Assembly: GCA_021798435.1 (NCBI GenBank)
Contig: JAJZGN010000072.1
Coordinates: forward strand, 1 to 8,684
DNA length: 8,684 nucleotides
Reading direction: 5' to 3'
Source: a bacterium
GTDB lineage: Bacteria > Chloroflexota > Dormibacteria > Aeolococcales > Bog-877
The notes beneath the pieces are model-generated. The model saw only the letters and a list, made by a program, of their open reading frames with translations. It ran no database searches and was not told the DNA's origin. Below are positions 1-6,740 of the stretch, one piece after another. How positions within the stretch are numbered: the stretch's first letter is position 1; the number at the start of each line of letters is the position of its first letter. Made by a program: the position numbers and the translations under genes.

Positions 1-113
1 GTGAGGGGGTCACGGCGCAGCTCCACCCGGATCCGCACCCGTCGCAGGTCGCCGTCACCCTCTGGCGAAATGTAACTGCCGGTCCTCCACTGGTGGGAGA
101 AGCGCACCGTCAT
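1..113 (-). CDS. Unidentified protein, N-terminal 37 codons only, coupled to rsmE
   Basis: This is a partial gene on the minus strand that starts with ATG at 113 and runs off the left edge of the window. The ATG overlaps the rsmE stop codon (ATGA at 113-110), an arrangement typical of translational coupling, so it is probably the next gene of the same transcript. The visible peptide begins MTVRFSHQW, continues through SYISPEGDGD and becomes rich in alternating Arg and Val. There is no signal peptide or membrane segment in the visible part. I do not recognise the family and assign no function. It is the only gene in the window that starts with ATG. The open frame and the overlap are seen directly; that it is a real gene is inferred. 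Confidence 0.5.
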   Translation of the reverse strand, partial: MTVRFSHQWRTGSYISPEGDGDLRRVRIRVELRRDPL

Positions 114-877
114 GCGAGGTGGCTCCAGCGCGGACCGAGCTCCCCCGCCCGGGCCAGGAGGATTGTCACCGCCACCACGCCGGCGACCACCGTCCTCAGG
201 TTGCGCGGGCCCAGTGAGACCGGGGCGGCGCCCAGGCTGCGCATCCGGCGCAGCTCCTCTGGCGTCCAGCCACCCTCGGGGCCGATGAGGATGGCGGCGG
301 GGCGCGACGGGTCATAGGGGGCGGCCGTCAGGGCCTCCGCCGTCCCCTCCTGGTGGCAGACGAAGAGCTGGGGGGCCGGCTCCTGTGCCCGGAGCCGCTC
401 CAGGGCGACATGGAGCGCTTCGGGCTCCTCGAGCACCGGCGCCCGGCTTCGTCCCGCTAGCTGCGCCGCCTCACTGGCAACCTTCTCCCACCGCCGGCGC
501 CTTCCCGCGCTGGCCTCGGCACTGGGCCGGGGGACCGTGCGCGCGCTAAACACGGGCCAGATCGAGGTGACCCCCAGCTCCGAGGTCCGCTCGCAGACCT
601 CGGTCATCCCCAAACCCTTGGGGATCGCCTGCACCAGAAGCAGCTCGCACCGAGGCTCCCCCTGGGCCGGTCGGGCCTCCAGGACCCGTCCCCGGACCAG
701 AGCGGCCGAGACCTGGGAGAGTTCGACCAGCAGCTCCTGAGTGCCATCCACCACCACCCGAATGGACTCGCCGGGCCTGGCCCGCAGCACCCGAGCGAGA
801 TGCCATGCGTGCTCCTCCCTCAGCTCCACCTCGCCCGTCGGCGTGAGGACGCCGCCCCTGGCGAAGTACACGGGCAC
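110..877 (-). CDS. rsmE: 16S rRNA (uracil-1498-N3)-methyltransferase RsmE-like
   Basis: This 255-residue protein has the usual RsmE length. RsmE is a SPOUT-family enzyme that uses S-adenosylmethionine to methylate N3 of U1498 in 16S rRNA within the 30S subunit. An N-terminal PUA-like part (about 1-70) begins PVYFARGG and includes HAWHLARVLRARPGE. The SPOUT part (about 75-245) has PKGLGMTEV...ELGV (86-103), RWEKVASEAAQLAGR (129-143), IGPEGGWTPEEL (198-209) and LGPRNLRTVVAG (222-233). Two motifs are unusual: the family normally shows ILRTETA where this has NLRTVVA, and an EQS/C-like core where this has QLA. The fold assignment is firm, but exact activity is less so. It starts with GTG at 877 with no Shine-Dalgarno, seven bases after a -10-like box, suggesting leaderless mRNA. 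Its stop overlaps the next minus-strand gene by ATGA. Confidence 0.9.
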   Translation of the reverse strand: MPVYFARGGVLTPTGEVELREEHAWHLARVLRARPGESIRVVVDGTQELLVELSQVSAALVRGRVLEARPAQGEPRCELLLVQAIPKGLGMTEVCERTSELGVTSIWPVFSARTVPRPSAEASAGRRRRWEKVASEAAQLAGRSRAPVLEEPEALHVALERLRAQEPAPQLFVCHQEGTAEALTAAPYDPSRPAAILIGPEGGWTPEELRRMRSLGAAPVSLGPRNLRTVVAGVVAVTILLARAGELGPRWSHLA

Positions 878-883
878 CCGGCG

Positions 884-889
884 ATTTTA
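884..889 (-). promoter_or_regulatory. -10-like box for rsmE, probably leaderless
   Basis: The minus strand reads TAAAAT here, one mismatch from TATAAT. Only seven bases separate it from the GTG start at 877, so transcription would be expected to begin at or within a base or two of the start codon. No Shine-Dalgarno sequence can fit in between. I see no good -35 hexamer at 16-18 bp spacing. The assignment is inferred from sequence and geometry. Confidence 0.45.
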
Positions 890-944
890 GGGCGAACCCA
901 TCGGCCCTCGATCGGGGCGGCCGCTGCCGGCCCGGTTCGCTACG

Positions 945-950
945 TACGAT
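945..950 (+). promoter_or_regulatory. -10-like box for alpha/beta hydrolase gene, probably leaderless
   Basis: The plus strand reads TACGAT, two mismatches from TATAAT, and ends six bases before the GTG start at 957. The spacing again suggests transcription starting at the initiation codon. No convincing -35 element is visible. This box is the counterpart of the divergent rsmE box, and the two lie about 55 bp apart. Confidence 0.35.
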
Positions 951-956
951 GGGGCG

Positions 957-1799
957 GTGGAGTGGCCCAGGGACAGCATCACCCGCCGGGTGGAGGTGGA
1001 GCCGGGGGTGGAGGTAGCGGTGCACGAGGTCGGAAGTGGCCCGCCCCTGCTGCTCATCCCGGGGCTCGGCACCGACCACCACGCCTTCGTCTGGAACATC
1101 TCCGACCTGGCCGCGTTCTGGCGCTGCTTGGTGCTCGATCAGCGGGGACTCGGGGCCTCGGATGCGACCCCCGGCCCCTACACCATGGAGCAGCTGGCCA
1201 CCGATGCGGCCAGGGTCATCGCGTCCCTGGCGCCTGGCGGGGCTGCTGTGTGGGGCGTCTCGATGGGGGGGATGGTGGCCCAGCATCTGGCCGCCCGGCA
1301 TGGGGAGCGGGTCAACTCGCTCGTCCTGGGCTGTACCGGCCCCGGCGGCCGCCTGGCGGTGCGCGCCAACCCGGAGGACACCCGCCTGCTCCTCGGTGGG
1401 GATGCCCGCGACCCCGGCATGGCCTACAGGGTGGCCTGCCAGGTGCTCTACGAGCGGAGCTTTGCCGTGGCCCACCCGGAGGTCATCGAAGACGCGGTGC
1501 GGTGGCGCGCGACCCACCCCGTGCGTCCTGGGGTCTTCGCCGCTCAGTGGTCCGCAATTCGCCACCATGACGCGAGCCGACTTCTGGCCCGGATCTCCGC
1601 GCCGACTCTGATGCTCCACGGGACCTCTGACCGAGTCATGCCGGCCGGCAATGCCTCGCGCCTGCAGGAGGGGATCGCCGGCTCGGCGGTGGAGTGGCTG
1701 CCCGGGCGCGGGCACATGTTCTTCCAGGAGGATCCGGCGACCACTCTGCGTCTCCTGCGCCACCATTTGGATCCCAAGGTGGCGAGCGGGCTTCACTGA
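957..1799 (+). CDS. Alpha/beta hydrolase
   Basis: This is a 280-residue single-domain alpha/beta hydrolase, probably cytoplasmic because no signal peptide or membrane segment is visible. The strand-turn motif LLLIPGLGTDHHAF (31-44) forms the oxyanion-hole region, followed by LDQRGLGAS (60-68). The nucleophile elbow GVSMGG (100-105) gives Ser102. Asp225 in LHGTSDRVMP and His253 in GRGHMFF complete the expected triad. A helical cap probably lies at about 135-205. The layout matches the broad esterase, lactonase (3-oxoadipate enol-lactonase-like) and C-C hydrolase group, and the substrate cannot be read from sequence. The GTG start at 957 is the first usable start after an in-frame TAG at 888-890. 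It is transcribed divergently from rsmE. It precedes rpsU by about 100 bp and need not share its function. Confidence 0.9.
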   Translation: MEWPRDSITRRVEVEPGVEVAVHEVGSGPPLLLIPGLGTDHHAFVWNISDLAAFWRCLVLDQRGLGASDATPGPYTMEQLATDAARVIASLAPGGAAVWGVSMGGMVAQHLAARHGERVNSLVLGCTGPGGRLAVRANPEDTRLLLGGDARDPGMAYRVACQVLYERSFAVAHPEVIEDAVRWRATHPVRPGVFAAQWSAIRHHDASRLLARISAPTLMLHGTSDRVMPAGNASRLQEGIAGSAVEWLPGRGHMFFQEDPATTLRLLRHHLDPKVASGLH

Positions 1800-1837
1800 C
1801 TCTCTGGGGCTCACCGCAGAGGGGCGGCGCGGCCGGA

Positions 1838-1843
1838 TACAAT
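1838..1843 (+). promoter_or_regulatory. -10-like box for the rpsU-ybeY-pth-mfd-mazG chain
   Basis: The sequence reads TACAAT, one mismatch from TATAAT, in the gap between the hydrolase stop and rpsU. Transcription would start near 1850, leaving a leader of about 53 bases that contains a strong Shine-Dalgarno sequence. No clear -35 hexamer is present at 17-18 bp. Because it lies at the head of the overlapping gene chain, it is the most likely main promoter of that operon. Confidence 0.45.
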
Positions 1844-1888
1844 CGGAGTTCGCGCTCGATCGGGTGGGGACGCGGCCAATCAAGCAAC

Positions 1889-1896
1889 GGAGGTGA
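1889..1896 (+). promoter_or_regulatory. Perfect Shine-Dalgarno that fixes the CTG start of rpsU
   Basis: GGAGGTGA is an eight-base perfect match to the complement of the usual 16S rRNA 3' end. Nine bases separate its GGAGG core from the CTG at 1903. The TGA inside this site (1894-1896) is in frame with rpsU, so translation cannot begin upstream. Only GGT and CCA lie between that stop and the CTG. Confidence 0.8.
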
Positions 1897-1902
1897 GGTC
1901 CA

Positions 1903-2085
1903 CTGTCGGAGGTAAAGCTGCGGGAAGGGGAGTCCTTCGAAAGCGCTCTGCGCCGCTTCAACAAGAAGATCAAGCAGAACGGCATCCTGACCGAGGTCCG
2001 ACGCCGGGAGTTCTACGAGAAGCCCAGCGTTCGGCGCAAGAAGAAGACCATGGCGGCGCGCAAGCGGCGGGCCAAGCAGGTCTGA
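1903..2085 (+). CDS. rpsU: 30S ribosomal protein S21, CTG start
   Basis: This 60-residue basic protein is ribosomal protein S21, part of the platform of the small ribosomal subunit near the 3' end of 16S rRNA. It has the family pattern: SEVKLREGES at the N-terminus, ALRRFNKKIKQNGIL (15-29), EVRRREFYEKPS (31-42) and a Lys/Arg-rich tail. The frame has an in-frame stop at 1894-1896 and no ATG, GTG or TTG before the conserved N-terminus. CTG at 1903 is therefore the only reasonable start, and it lies at the position of the expected initiator Met, nine bases from a perfect GGAGG. The alternative is a sequencing error changing ATG to CTG. Automatic gene finders may miss it. Its TGA overlaps the proposed ybeY start (CTGA). 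Confidence 0.88.
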   Translation: MSEVKLREGESFESALRRFNKKIKQNGILTEVRRREFYEKPSVRRKKKTMAARKRRAKQV

Positions 2086-2603
2086 GCGCCGAGGTCAGCC
2101 CCCGGGTCATTCTGAGCCGTTCCCTGGCTCCCCTGGAGCGGACCGTGGCTCGGTCCGCCGGCCTGGATGGCCTCCTGAAGGGGGCCCTCGAGGACCTAGG
2201 GATCTCAGCCGGGCGGGTCAACTGCCGGCTCACCGGCGCAAGGGAGATGACCCGGTTGAACCGCGCCTTCTCGGGCCAGGATTCGAGCACCGACGTGCTG
2301 GCCTTTCCTGCCGGCGAGGCGGTTGCTGGCTTTGACTTCGCCTTGCCCCTGGGACCGGTGCCGGAACTGGGGGACATCGTGATCTCGTTTCCCGACGCCT
2401 GGGCGAACGCGCCCCAGAGGCCGGTGGAGGAGCTGAGGCTCCTCGCGGTCCATGGTCTGCTTCATCTTCTGGGGCACGACCACCACGAGGCCGGGGAGGC
2501 CCGGAGGATGACCATGGAGACCCGGCGGCTGCTCCGTCGGGCGGCCCGCCGCCGGGGGGAGGTCGCCCCCAGGGTGCCAGCACTGGTGCCCGCAGGGCGG
2601 TGA
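2082..2603 (+). CDS. ybeY: Endoribonuclease YbeY (rRNA maturation), start uncertain
   Basis: YbeY is a zinc-dependent single-strand endoribonuclease involved in 16S rRNA 3'-end maturation and ribosome quality control. Counting from CTG at 2082 the protein has 173 residues. It contains STDVLAFP (69-76), GDIVIS (97-102) and the metal site HGLLHLLGHDH (124-134), in which His124, His128 and His134 match the family HGxLHLxGYDH pattern with Tyr replaced by His. The start is uncertain. No ATG, GTG or TTG lies just before the first beta strand (VILSRS), and the GTG at 2145 would remove that strand. CTG 2082 overlaps the rpsU stop as CTGA, like the GTGA overlaps elsewhere in the operon; ATT 2109 (164 residues) is another option. 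The same frame stays open upstream to GTG 1893, but that part is rpsU read out of frame. The C-terminus ends in an Arg-rich tail, and its stop overlaps pth. Confidence 0.87.
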   Translation: MSAEVSPRVILSRSLAPLERTVARSAGLDGLLKGALEDLGISAGRVNCRLTGAREMTRLNRAFSGQDSSTDVLAFPAGEAVAGFDFALPLGPVPELGDIVISFPDAWANAPQRPVEELRLLAVHGLLHLLGHDHHEAGEARRMTMETRRLLRRAARRRGEVAPRVPALVPAGR

Positions 2604-3217
2604 ACTCGGCTCCGATTGCGCCCCAACTCGGGCCGCTCCTGGTCATCGGACTTGGAAATCCCGGGCCCGCCTACGAGGGCCAGCGTCACAATGTGGGCGC
2701 TCGGGCAGTCGAACTGCTGGCGGCGCGCCTCGGGGTTCGGCTCAGGGCCGCCCGGACCCCAGCCTGGACCGGCCGGGGACATTACGCGGGCCGGGAGATC
2801 CTCCTCGCCCGCCCCCGCACCTACATGAACGAATCGGGGGTTGCCGGGGCCCGGCTTCTACGGGATCTCGGACTTACCCTGGAGCAGGTGCTGGTGGTGT
2901 ACGACGATCTGGACCTGGCAGTGGGAAGACTGCGCCTGCGCCGCTCCGGGAGCCCCGGGGGCCACAACGGCATCCGCTCTCTCCAGGCACACTGGCGCTC
3001 GCAGGAGTTCGCCCGTCTTCGCGTGGGGATCGGACGCCCCCCTCCCGGCATCGATCCCATTGATTACGTGCTCGGCCACCCCGAGGGGGAGGAGAGAGAG
3101 CTTCTGGAGGGTGCCTGTGGGCGCGCCGCCGAAGCCGCCCTCTGGGTGGCTGAGCGGGGGTTGGAGGCGGCGATGACGGAATACAACCGGGGCGCGGGTG
3201 GGAACGGTGGCGGCTGA
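2600..3217 (+). CDS. pth: Peptidyl-tRNA hydrolase
   Basis: Pth is a monomeric cytoplasmic enzyme that cleaves the ester bond of peptidyl-tRNA released from stalled ribosomes and so recycles tRNA. The protein has 205 residues, near the family norm of about 190-200. Family residues are present with the E. coli spacing: Asn20 in IGLGNPG, catalytic His30 in RHNVG, Asn77 in TYMNESG, Asp102 in VYDDLDL and Asn123 in GGHNGIRS. VGIGRPPP and DYVLG follow. The GTG start overlaps the ybeY stop as GTGA. About ten residues precede the first beta strand, so the N-terminus is slightly extended. The last residues are Gly-rich (GAGGNGGG) and are encoded in the 20-base overlap with mfd. No key residue is missing. 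Confidence 0.96.
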   Translation: MNSAPIAPQLGPLLVIGLGNPGPAYEGQRHNVGARAVELLAARLGVRLRAARTPAWTGRGHYAGREILLARPRTYMNESGVAGARLLRDLGLTLEQVLVVYDDLDLAVGRLRLRRSGSPGGHNGIRSLQAHWRSQEFARLRVGIGRPPPGIDPIDYVLGHPEGEERELLEGACGRAAEAALWVAERGLEAAMTEYNRGAGGNGGG

Positions 3218-6200
3218 CACCGCGACCTCACTTCTGGACCTGCTGGCCAGCGGTGAGTTGGCCACCCGCAGCCGGGAGTTCCTCCAGGGACCACCGGCAG
3301 GCGGCCGGATCGGCGGTGTGACCCACCCCGGGGCGGTCCTGACGGCAGCCCTCTGGTTGCGCCTTCTGGGGCGCACCGTGTGCCTCATCGTGGACTCGCC
3401 GGAGGAGGCCTTCTCCGAGGCCCGGACCTGGCTGGGTTCTGGCGACGAGGAGGTCTGCCTCTTCCCTGCCCCCGACGTCCTCCCCTTCGATCGGGTGGCC
3501 CCGGCGGCTGCGGTTCTGCGCTACCGACTCGGGACTCTGAGGAGAGTCCGGACCGGCCCGCCTCCCCTGGTTGTCACCTCGCTGGAGGCGCTGGCTCGGC
3601 CCACCCTGGCCCCCGACTGGGTCGGTTCCTGGCTGGCTGGCCTGGAGGTGGGCAGCCAGATACCGCCCGCGGACTTCGCCCGACTTCTGATGGAGGCCGG
3701 CTACCGGAACGAGCCGGTAGCCCTAACTCCCGGTGACTTCTCCCGGCGAGGAGGGATCGTCGACTGCTTTCCCCTCGACAGCCGCCCCTGGCGGGCCGAG
3801 TGGGACGGCAACGAGGTCGCCGGTCTCTGGCGGATGGATCCCGAGACCCAGGGGTCTAGGGCCCGCCTCGACCGGGTGCCCCTCATGCCGGCCAGGGAGT
3901 TCCCCATGGATTCGGCCGCCCTGGCGCGGGCTGCGGGCCGGCTGCGCTCCACCGACCTCGCGGCGATGCGCGACGACGTCCGCCAGCGCTGGGAGGCGGA
4001 GCTGGCCCGACTGGAGGAAGGGGTGCAGCCCGATTCCCTGGACACGCTTGCGCCCCTTCTGGCGGAGCCGGAGAACTCGCTGCTCGCCCACCTGCCCAGG
4101 GATGCGGTCTTCATCTCCGATCGCTGGCCGCGTCTGAGCCGCGCCCTGGAGGCTTGGGTCGAGGAGGTCACGGCCATCAAGGAGGCGGAGACAGCGCGGG
4201 GCGAATTGCCGGTTGGTCTCCCACTCGCGCTGGTCCCCCTCGAGGATGTCGAGGGTCGGCTGAGGTCCTCCCACTGGGTCGACCTCAGCCGCGAGGCGGT
4301 CGACGGGCCGGCCCTGCTGCGCGACGTAGGGATGGGTTCGGCCCCGGCCTTCAACGGCGACCTCGCGGCCTTCGCCGGCTGGGTCAGGGAGTTCACGGCA
4401 GGAGGAGGTGCGCTGCTGCAGATCGGGTTGCAGGAGGAGCGCGTTGTGGAGCTGGCGACCGAGCTCCGACTGGCTCCGATCCTGGTACCGGACTTCCGAC
4501 TCGACTCGACTCCTATCCTCTCCGGGCGGCTGACAGTGGCACCCGGGGATCTGGGGAGTGGCCTGGTGGTTGGCGAGGTCGGGGTTCTCTCCGATGCCGA
4601 CCTCTTCGGCGCCCAGAAGCGGCGGCCGTCGAATCTGGTCCGGACCGTGCACCGGGCCGAGTCCAGTCACCAGGGACGTCTGCACCATTCCGGTCCCGCC
4701 GCCCCTGAGGCCGGGCTCCTTGGGCTCGAGCTCCAGCCCGGCGACGTGGTGGTGCACCGGGACCACGGGGTGGGCCGCTTTCTGGGAATGAGGCTGGTGA
4801 GCGACGACGAACGGGAGCGCGAGTACATGCAGCTGGAGTACGCCGAAGGGCACCGGCTGTACGTGCCCGCCGAGCACCTGGACCGGATCCAGAGGTACGT
4901 CGGCGGGGTGGGGGTCCGGCCCCAACTCTCCCGCCTGGGAACCGGGGAGTGGGAGCGGACCCGCCGGGGGGTGCGGCGCCGGATAGATCAGATCGCCGAG
5001 GAGCTGGTTGAGCTCTATTCGCGCCGCCAGCAGGCCAAGGGGCACGCCTTCGCCCCGGATTCGCGCTGGCAGCAGGAGCTGGAGGCCTCCTTTCCCTACC
5101 AGGAGACCCGCGATCAGATGCTGGTCCTCGAGGACATCAAGCGGGACATGGAGGCGGAGCGGCCCATGGACCGCCTGCTCTGCGGCGACGTCGGGTTCGG
5201 CAAGACCGAGATCGCCCTGCGAGCTGCCTTCAAAGGGGTCGAGGACGGTTGGCAGGTCGCAGTGCTGGTGCCCACCACCGTCCTCGCCCAGCAGCACTAC
5301 TTGACCTTCAAGGAGCGCTTGCGAGCCTTCCCCGTGGTCGTGGAGCAGCTCTCCCGTCTGAGGTCGGACGAGGAGGCCGCCGGGGTCCTCTCGGGGCTGG
5401 CGGCGGGGACGGTGGACATAGTGATCGGCACTCACCGGCTGCTGCAGCGGGATGTGCGCTTCAAGCGACTGGGCCTGGCCATCCTCGACGAGGAGCAGCG
5501 GTTCGGGGTGCTGCAGAAGGAGCGGCTCAAGCAGTTGCGGACGGCAGTGGACGTGCTCTCCCTCTCCGCAACGCCCATCCCCCGCACGCTGCACATGGCC
5601 CTGGCGGGCATCCGCGACCTCTCGGTCATCCGCACCCCTCCCGAGGGCCGGCTCCCGATCCGAACCTATGTCACCGCCAAGGAGGAGGGCTTGGTGCAGG
5701 ACGTGATCCGCCGCGAGCTGGCTCGGCGGGGACAGGTGTACTACGTTCACAACCGGGTCCAGACCATGGTGCGGGAGGTGGAGCTGGTGCGCCGGCTGGT
5801 ACCGGAGGCCCGGGTGGCAGTGGCCCACGGCCAGATGGAGGAGGGGGAGCTGTCACGGGCCATGGTGACGTTCGCGTCGGGCGAGGTGGACGTCCTCTGC
5901 TGCACCACGATCATCGAGAATGGGCTGGACATCCCAAACGCCAACACCCTTGTCGTGGATGATGCCTCCCGTCTGGGGCTGGCCCAGCTCTACCAGCTCC
6001 GCGGCCGGGTGGGACGGTCTGGCCAGCGTGCCTACGCCTACTTCCTCTACGATCCCGAGCGCTCCCTCACCGAGCAGGCCGACCAGCGGTTGGATGTGGT
6101 CTCAGAGCTCCAGGACTTGGGTGCCGGCCTCACCTTGGCCATCAAGGACCTGGAGATCCGGGGGGCCGGCAACGTGCTGGGGGAGGCCCAGCACGGCGAT

Positions 6201-6740
6201 GTGGCGGCGGTGGGAATTGAGATGTACAACCATCTGCTGCGCCAAGCGGTGCTCGAGGCCCGCGGCGAGGAGATGCCGGAGTCACCCGCCCAGGTGACTG
6301 TGAGCTTGCCCCTGCGATCGCTGCTGCCGCACCAGTACATCGGGGATGAGCGATTGAGGTTGCGGACCTACCAGCAGCTGGCGGCGGCCACCGAGCCCGC
6401 TTCCCTCGACGAGCTGGCCCGCAATCTGAGGCAGCGATTCGGACCGCGACCCCCGGAGGTCGAGAACCTCCTCGTGGGCCTGCGGGTACGGCTGGCGGCG
6501 GCCGCCGCCGGAGCCGCCGCGGTCGAGTCCGGGCCCGGGGAGGTGGTGGTGCGGTTCGACCCCGGGCACGGGCTTGACCTGGGCCGGATGGCCCAGGAGG
6601 TCCCGGCGGTGCTGGCCAGTGGGAACCAGCTTCGGCTCCGGATTCAGGCCGCCGGTCCCGAGTGGCCGCAGCTGTTGCTGGTCGTGCTGCGGCGGGTGGC
6701 GGACCAGAGGGTCCTCCAGCCCGCGGGCGGTGGGCGGTGA
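3198..6740 (+). CDS. mfd: Transcription-repair coupling factor Mfd
   Basis: Mfd is an ATP-driven DNA translocase that pushes RNA polymerase off lesions and recruits UvrA for nucleotide excision repair. This 1180-residue copy is full length (E. coli 1148). The UvrB-like N-terminal module (about 1-350) includes GDFSRRGGI (179-187). The RNA polymerase-interacting, CarD-like domain starts at LQPGD (512) with VHRDHGVG (519-526). The translocase has Walker A GDVGFGKT (663-670, Lys669), DEEQRFGV (764-771), SATPIPRT (790-797) and RGRVGRSGQ (935-943). The C-terminal TRCF domain (about 1027-1125) contains LLPHQYI. No motif looks damaged. GTG at 3198 gives a 20-base overlap with pth; GTG at 3207 is an alternative that removes three residues. 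Its stop overlaps mazG as GTGA. It lies mid-operon, so expression is probably driven mainly from upstream of rpsU. Confidence 0.97.
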   Translation: MGTVAADTATSLLDLLASGELATRSREFLQGPPAGGRIGGVTHPGAVLTAALWLRLLGRTVCLIVDSPEEAFSEARTWLGSGDEEVCLFPAPDVLPFDRVAPAAAVLRYRLGTLRRVRTGPPPLVVTSLEALARPTLAPDWVGSWLAGLEVGSQIPPADFARLLMEAGYRNEPVALTPGDFSRRGGIVDCFPLDSRPWRAEWDGNEVAGLWRMDPETQGSRARLDRVPLMPAREFPMDSAALARAAGRLRSTDLAAMRDDVRQRWEAELARLEEGVQPDSLDTLAPLLAEPENSLLAHLPRDAVFISDRWPRLSRALEAWVEEVTAIKEAETARGELPVGLPLALVPLEDVEGRLRSSHWVDLSREAVDGPALLRDVGMGSAPAFNGDLAAFAGWVREFTAGGGALLQIGLQEERVVELATELRLAPILVPDFRLDSTPILSGRLTVAPGDLGSGLVVGEVGVLSDADLFGAQKRRPSNLVRTVHRAESSHQGRLHHSGPAAPEAGLLGLELQPGDVVVHRDHGVGRFLGMRLVSDDEREREYMQLEYAEGHRLYVPAEHLDRIQRYVGGVGVRPQLSRLGTGEWERTRRGVRRRIDQIAEELVELYSRRQQAKGHAFAPDSRWQQELEASFPYQETRDQMLVLEDIKRDMEAERPMDRLLCGDVGFGKTEIALRAAFKGVEDGWQVAVLVPTTVLAQQHYLTFKERLRAFPVVVEQLSRLRSDEEAAGVLSGLAAGTVDIVIGTHRLLQRDVRFKRLGLAILDEEQRFGVLQKERLKQLRTAVDVLSLSATPIPRTLHMALAGIRDLSVIRTPPEGRLPIRTYVTAKEEGLVQDVIRRELARRGQVYYVHNRVQTMVREVELVRRLVPEARVAVAHGQMEEGELSRAMVTFASGEVDVLCCTTIIENGLDIPNANTLVVDDASRLGLAQLYQLRGRVGRSGQRAYAYFLYDPERSLTEQADQRLDVVSELQDLGAGLTLAIKDLEIRGAGNVLGEAQHGDVAAVGIEMYNHLLRQAVLEARGEEMPESPAQVTVSLPLRSLLPHQYIGDERLRLRTYQQLAAATEPASLDELARNLRQRFGPRPPEVENLLVGLRVRLAAAAAGAAAVESGPGEVVVRFDPGHGLDLGRMAQEVPAVLASGNQLRLRIQAAGPEWPQLLLVVLRRVADQRVLQPAGGGR

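Noticed and set aside
800..1570. A 256-codon plus-strand frame over the rsmE 5' end and the hydrolase
   Set aside because: It is out of frame with the hydrolase, whose catalytic triad is clear, and yields a Gly/Arg/Pro-rich shadow product.
1802..1821. Five-base inverted repeat CTCTG...CAGAG after the hydrolase gene
   Set aside because: The stem is too short, the loop is ten bases and no T-run follows.
546..1985. A 479-codon minus-strand frame crossing rsmE, the spacer, the hydrolase and rpsU
   Set aside because: It overlaps three supported genes and a promoter spacer, and its translation is compositionally biased without domain features.
1893..2081. N-terminal extension of YbeY from GTG 1893
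   Set aside because: The GTG is inside the rpsU Shine-Dalgarno and the translation is rpsU read in the wrong frame, with no YbeY homology.
3723..5828. A 701-codon open frame antisense to mfd
   Set aside because: It lies fully opposite the well-conserved mfd, its product is low-complexity (Pro, Gly, His, Leu, Gln) with no recognisable motif, and long antisense frames are expected in very GC-rich coding DNA.
6662..6736. N-terminal extension of MazG from 6662
   Set aside because: It lies within the conserved end of mfd and encodes an Ala/Gly-rich stretch, while GTG 6737 gives the normal MazG N-terminus and a GTGA overlap.
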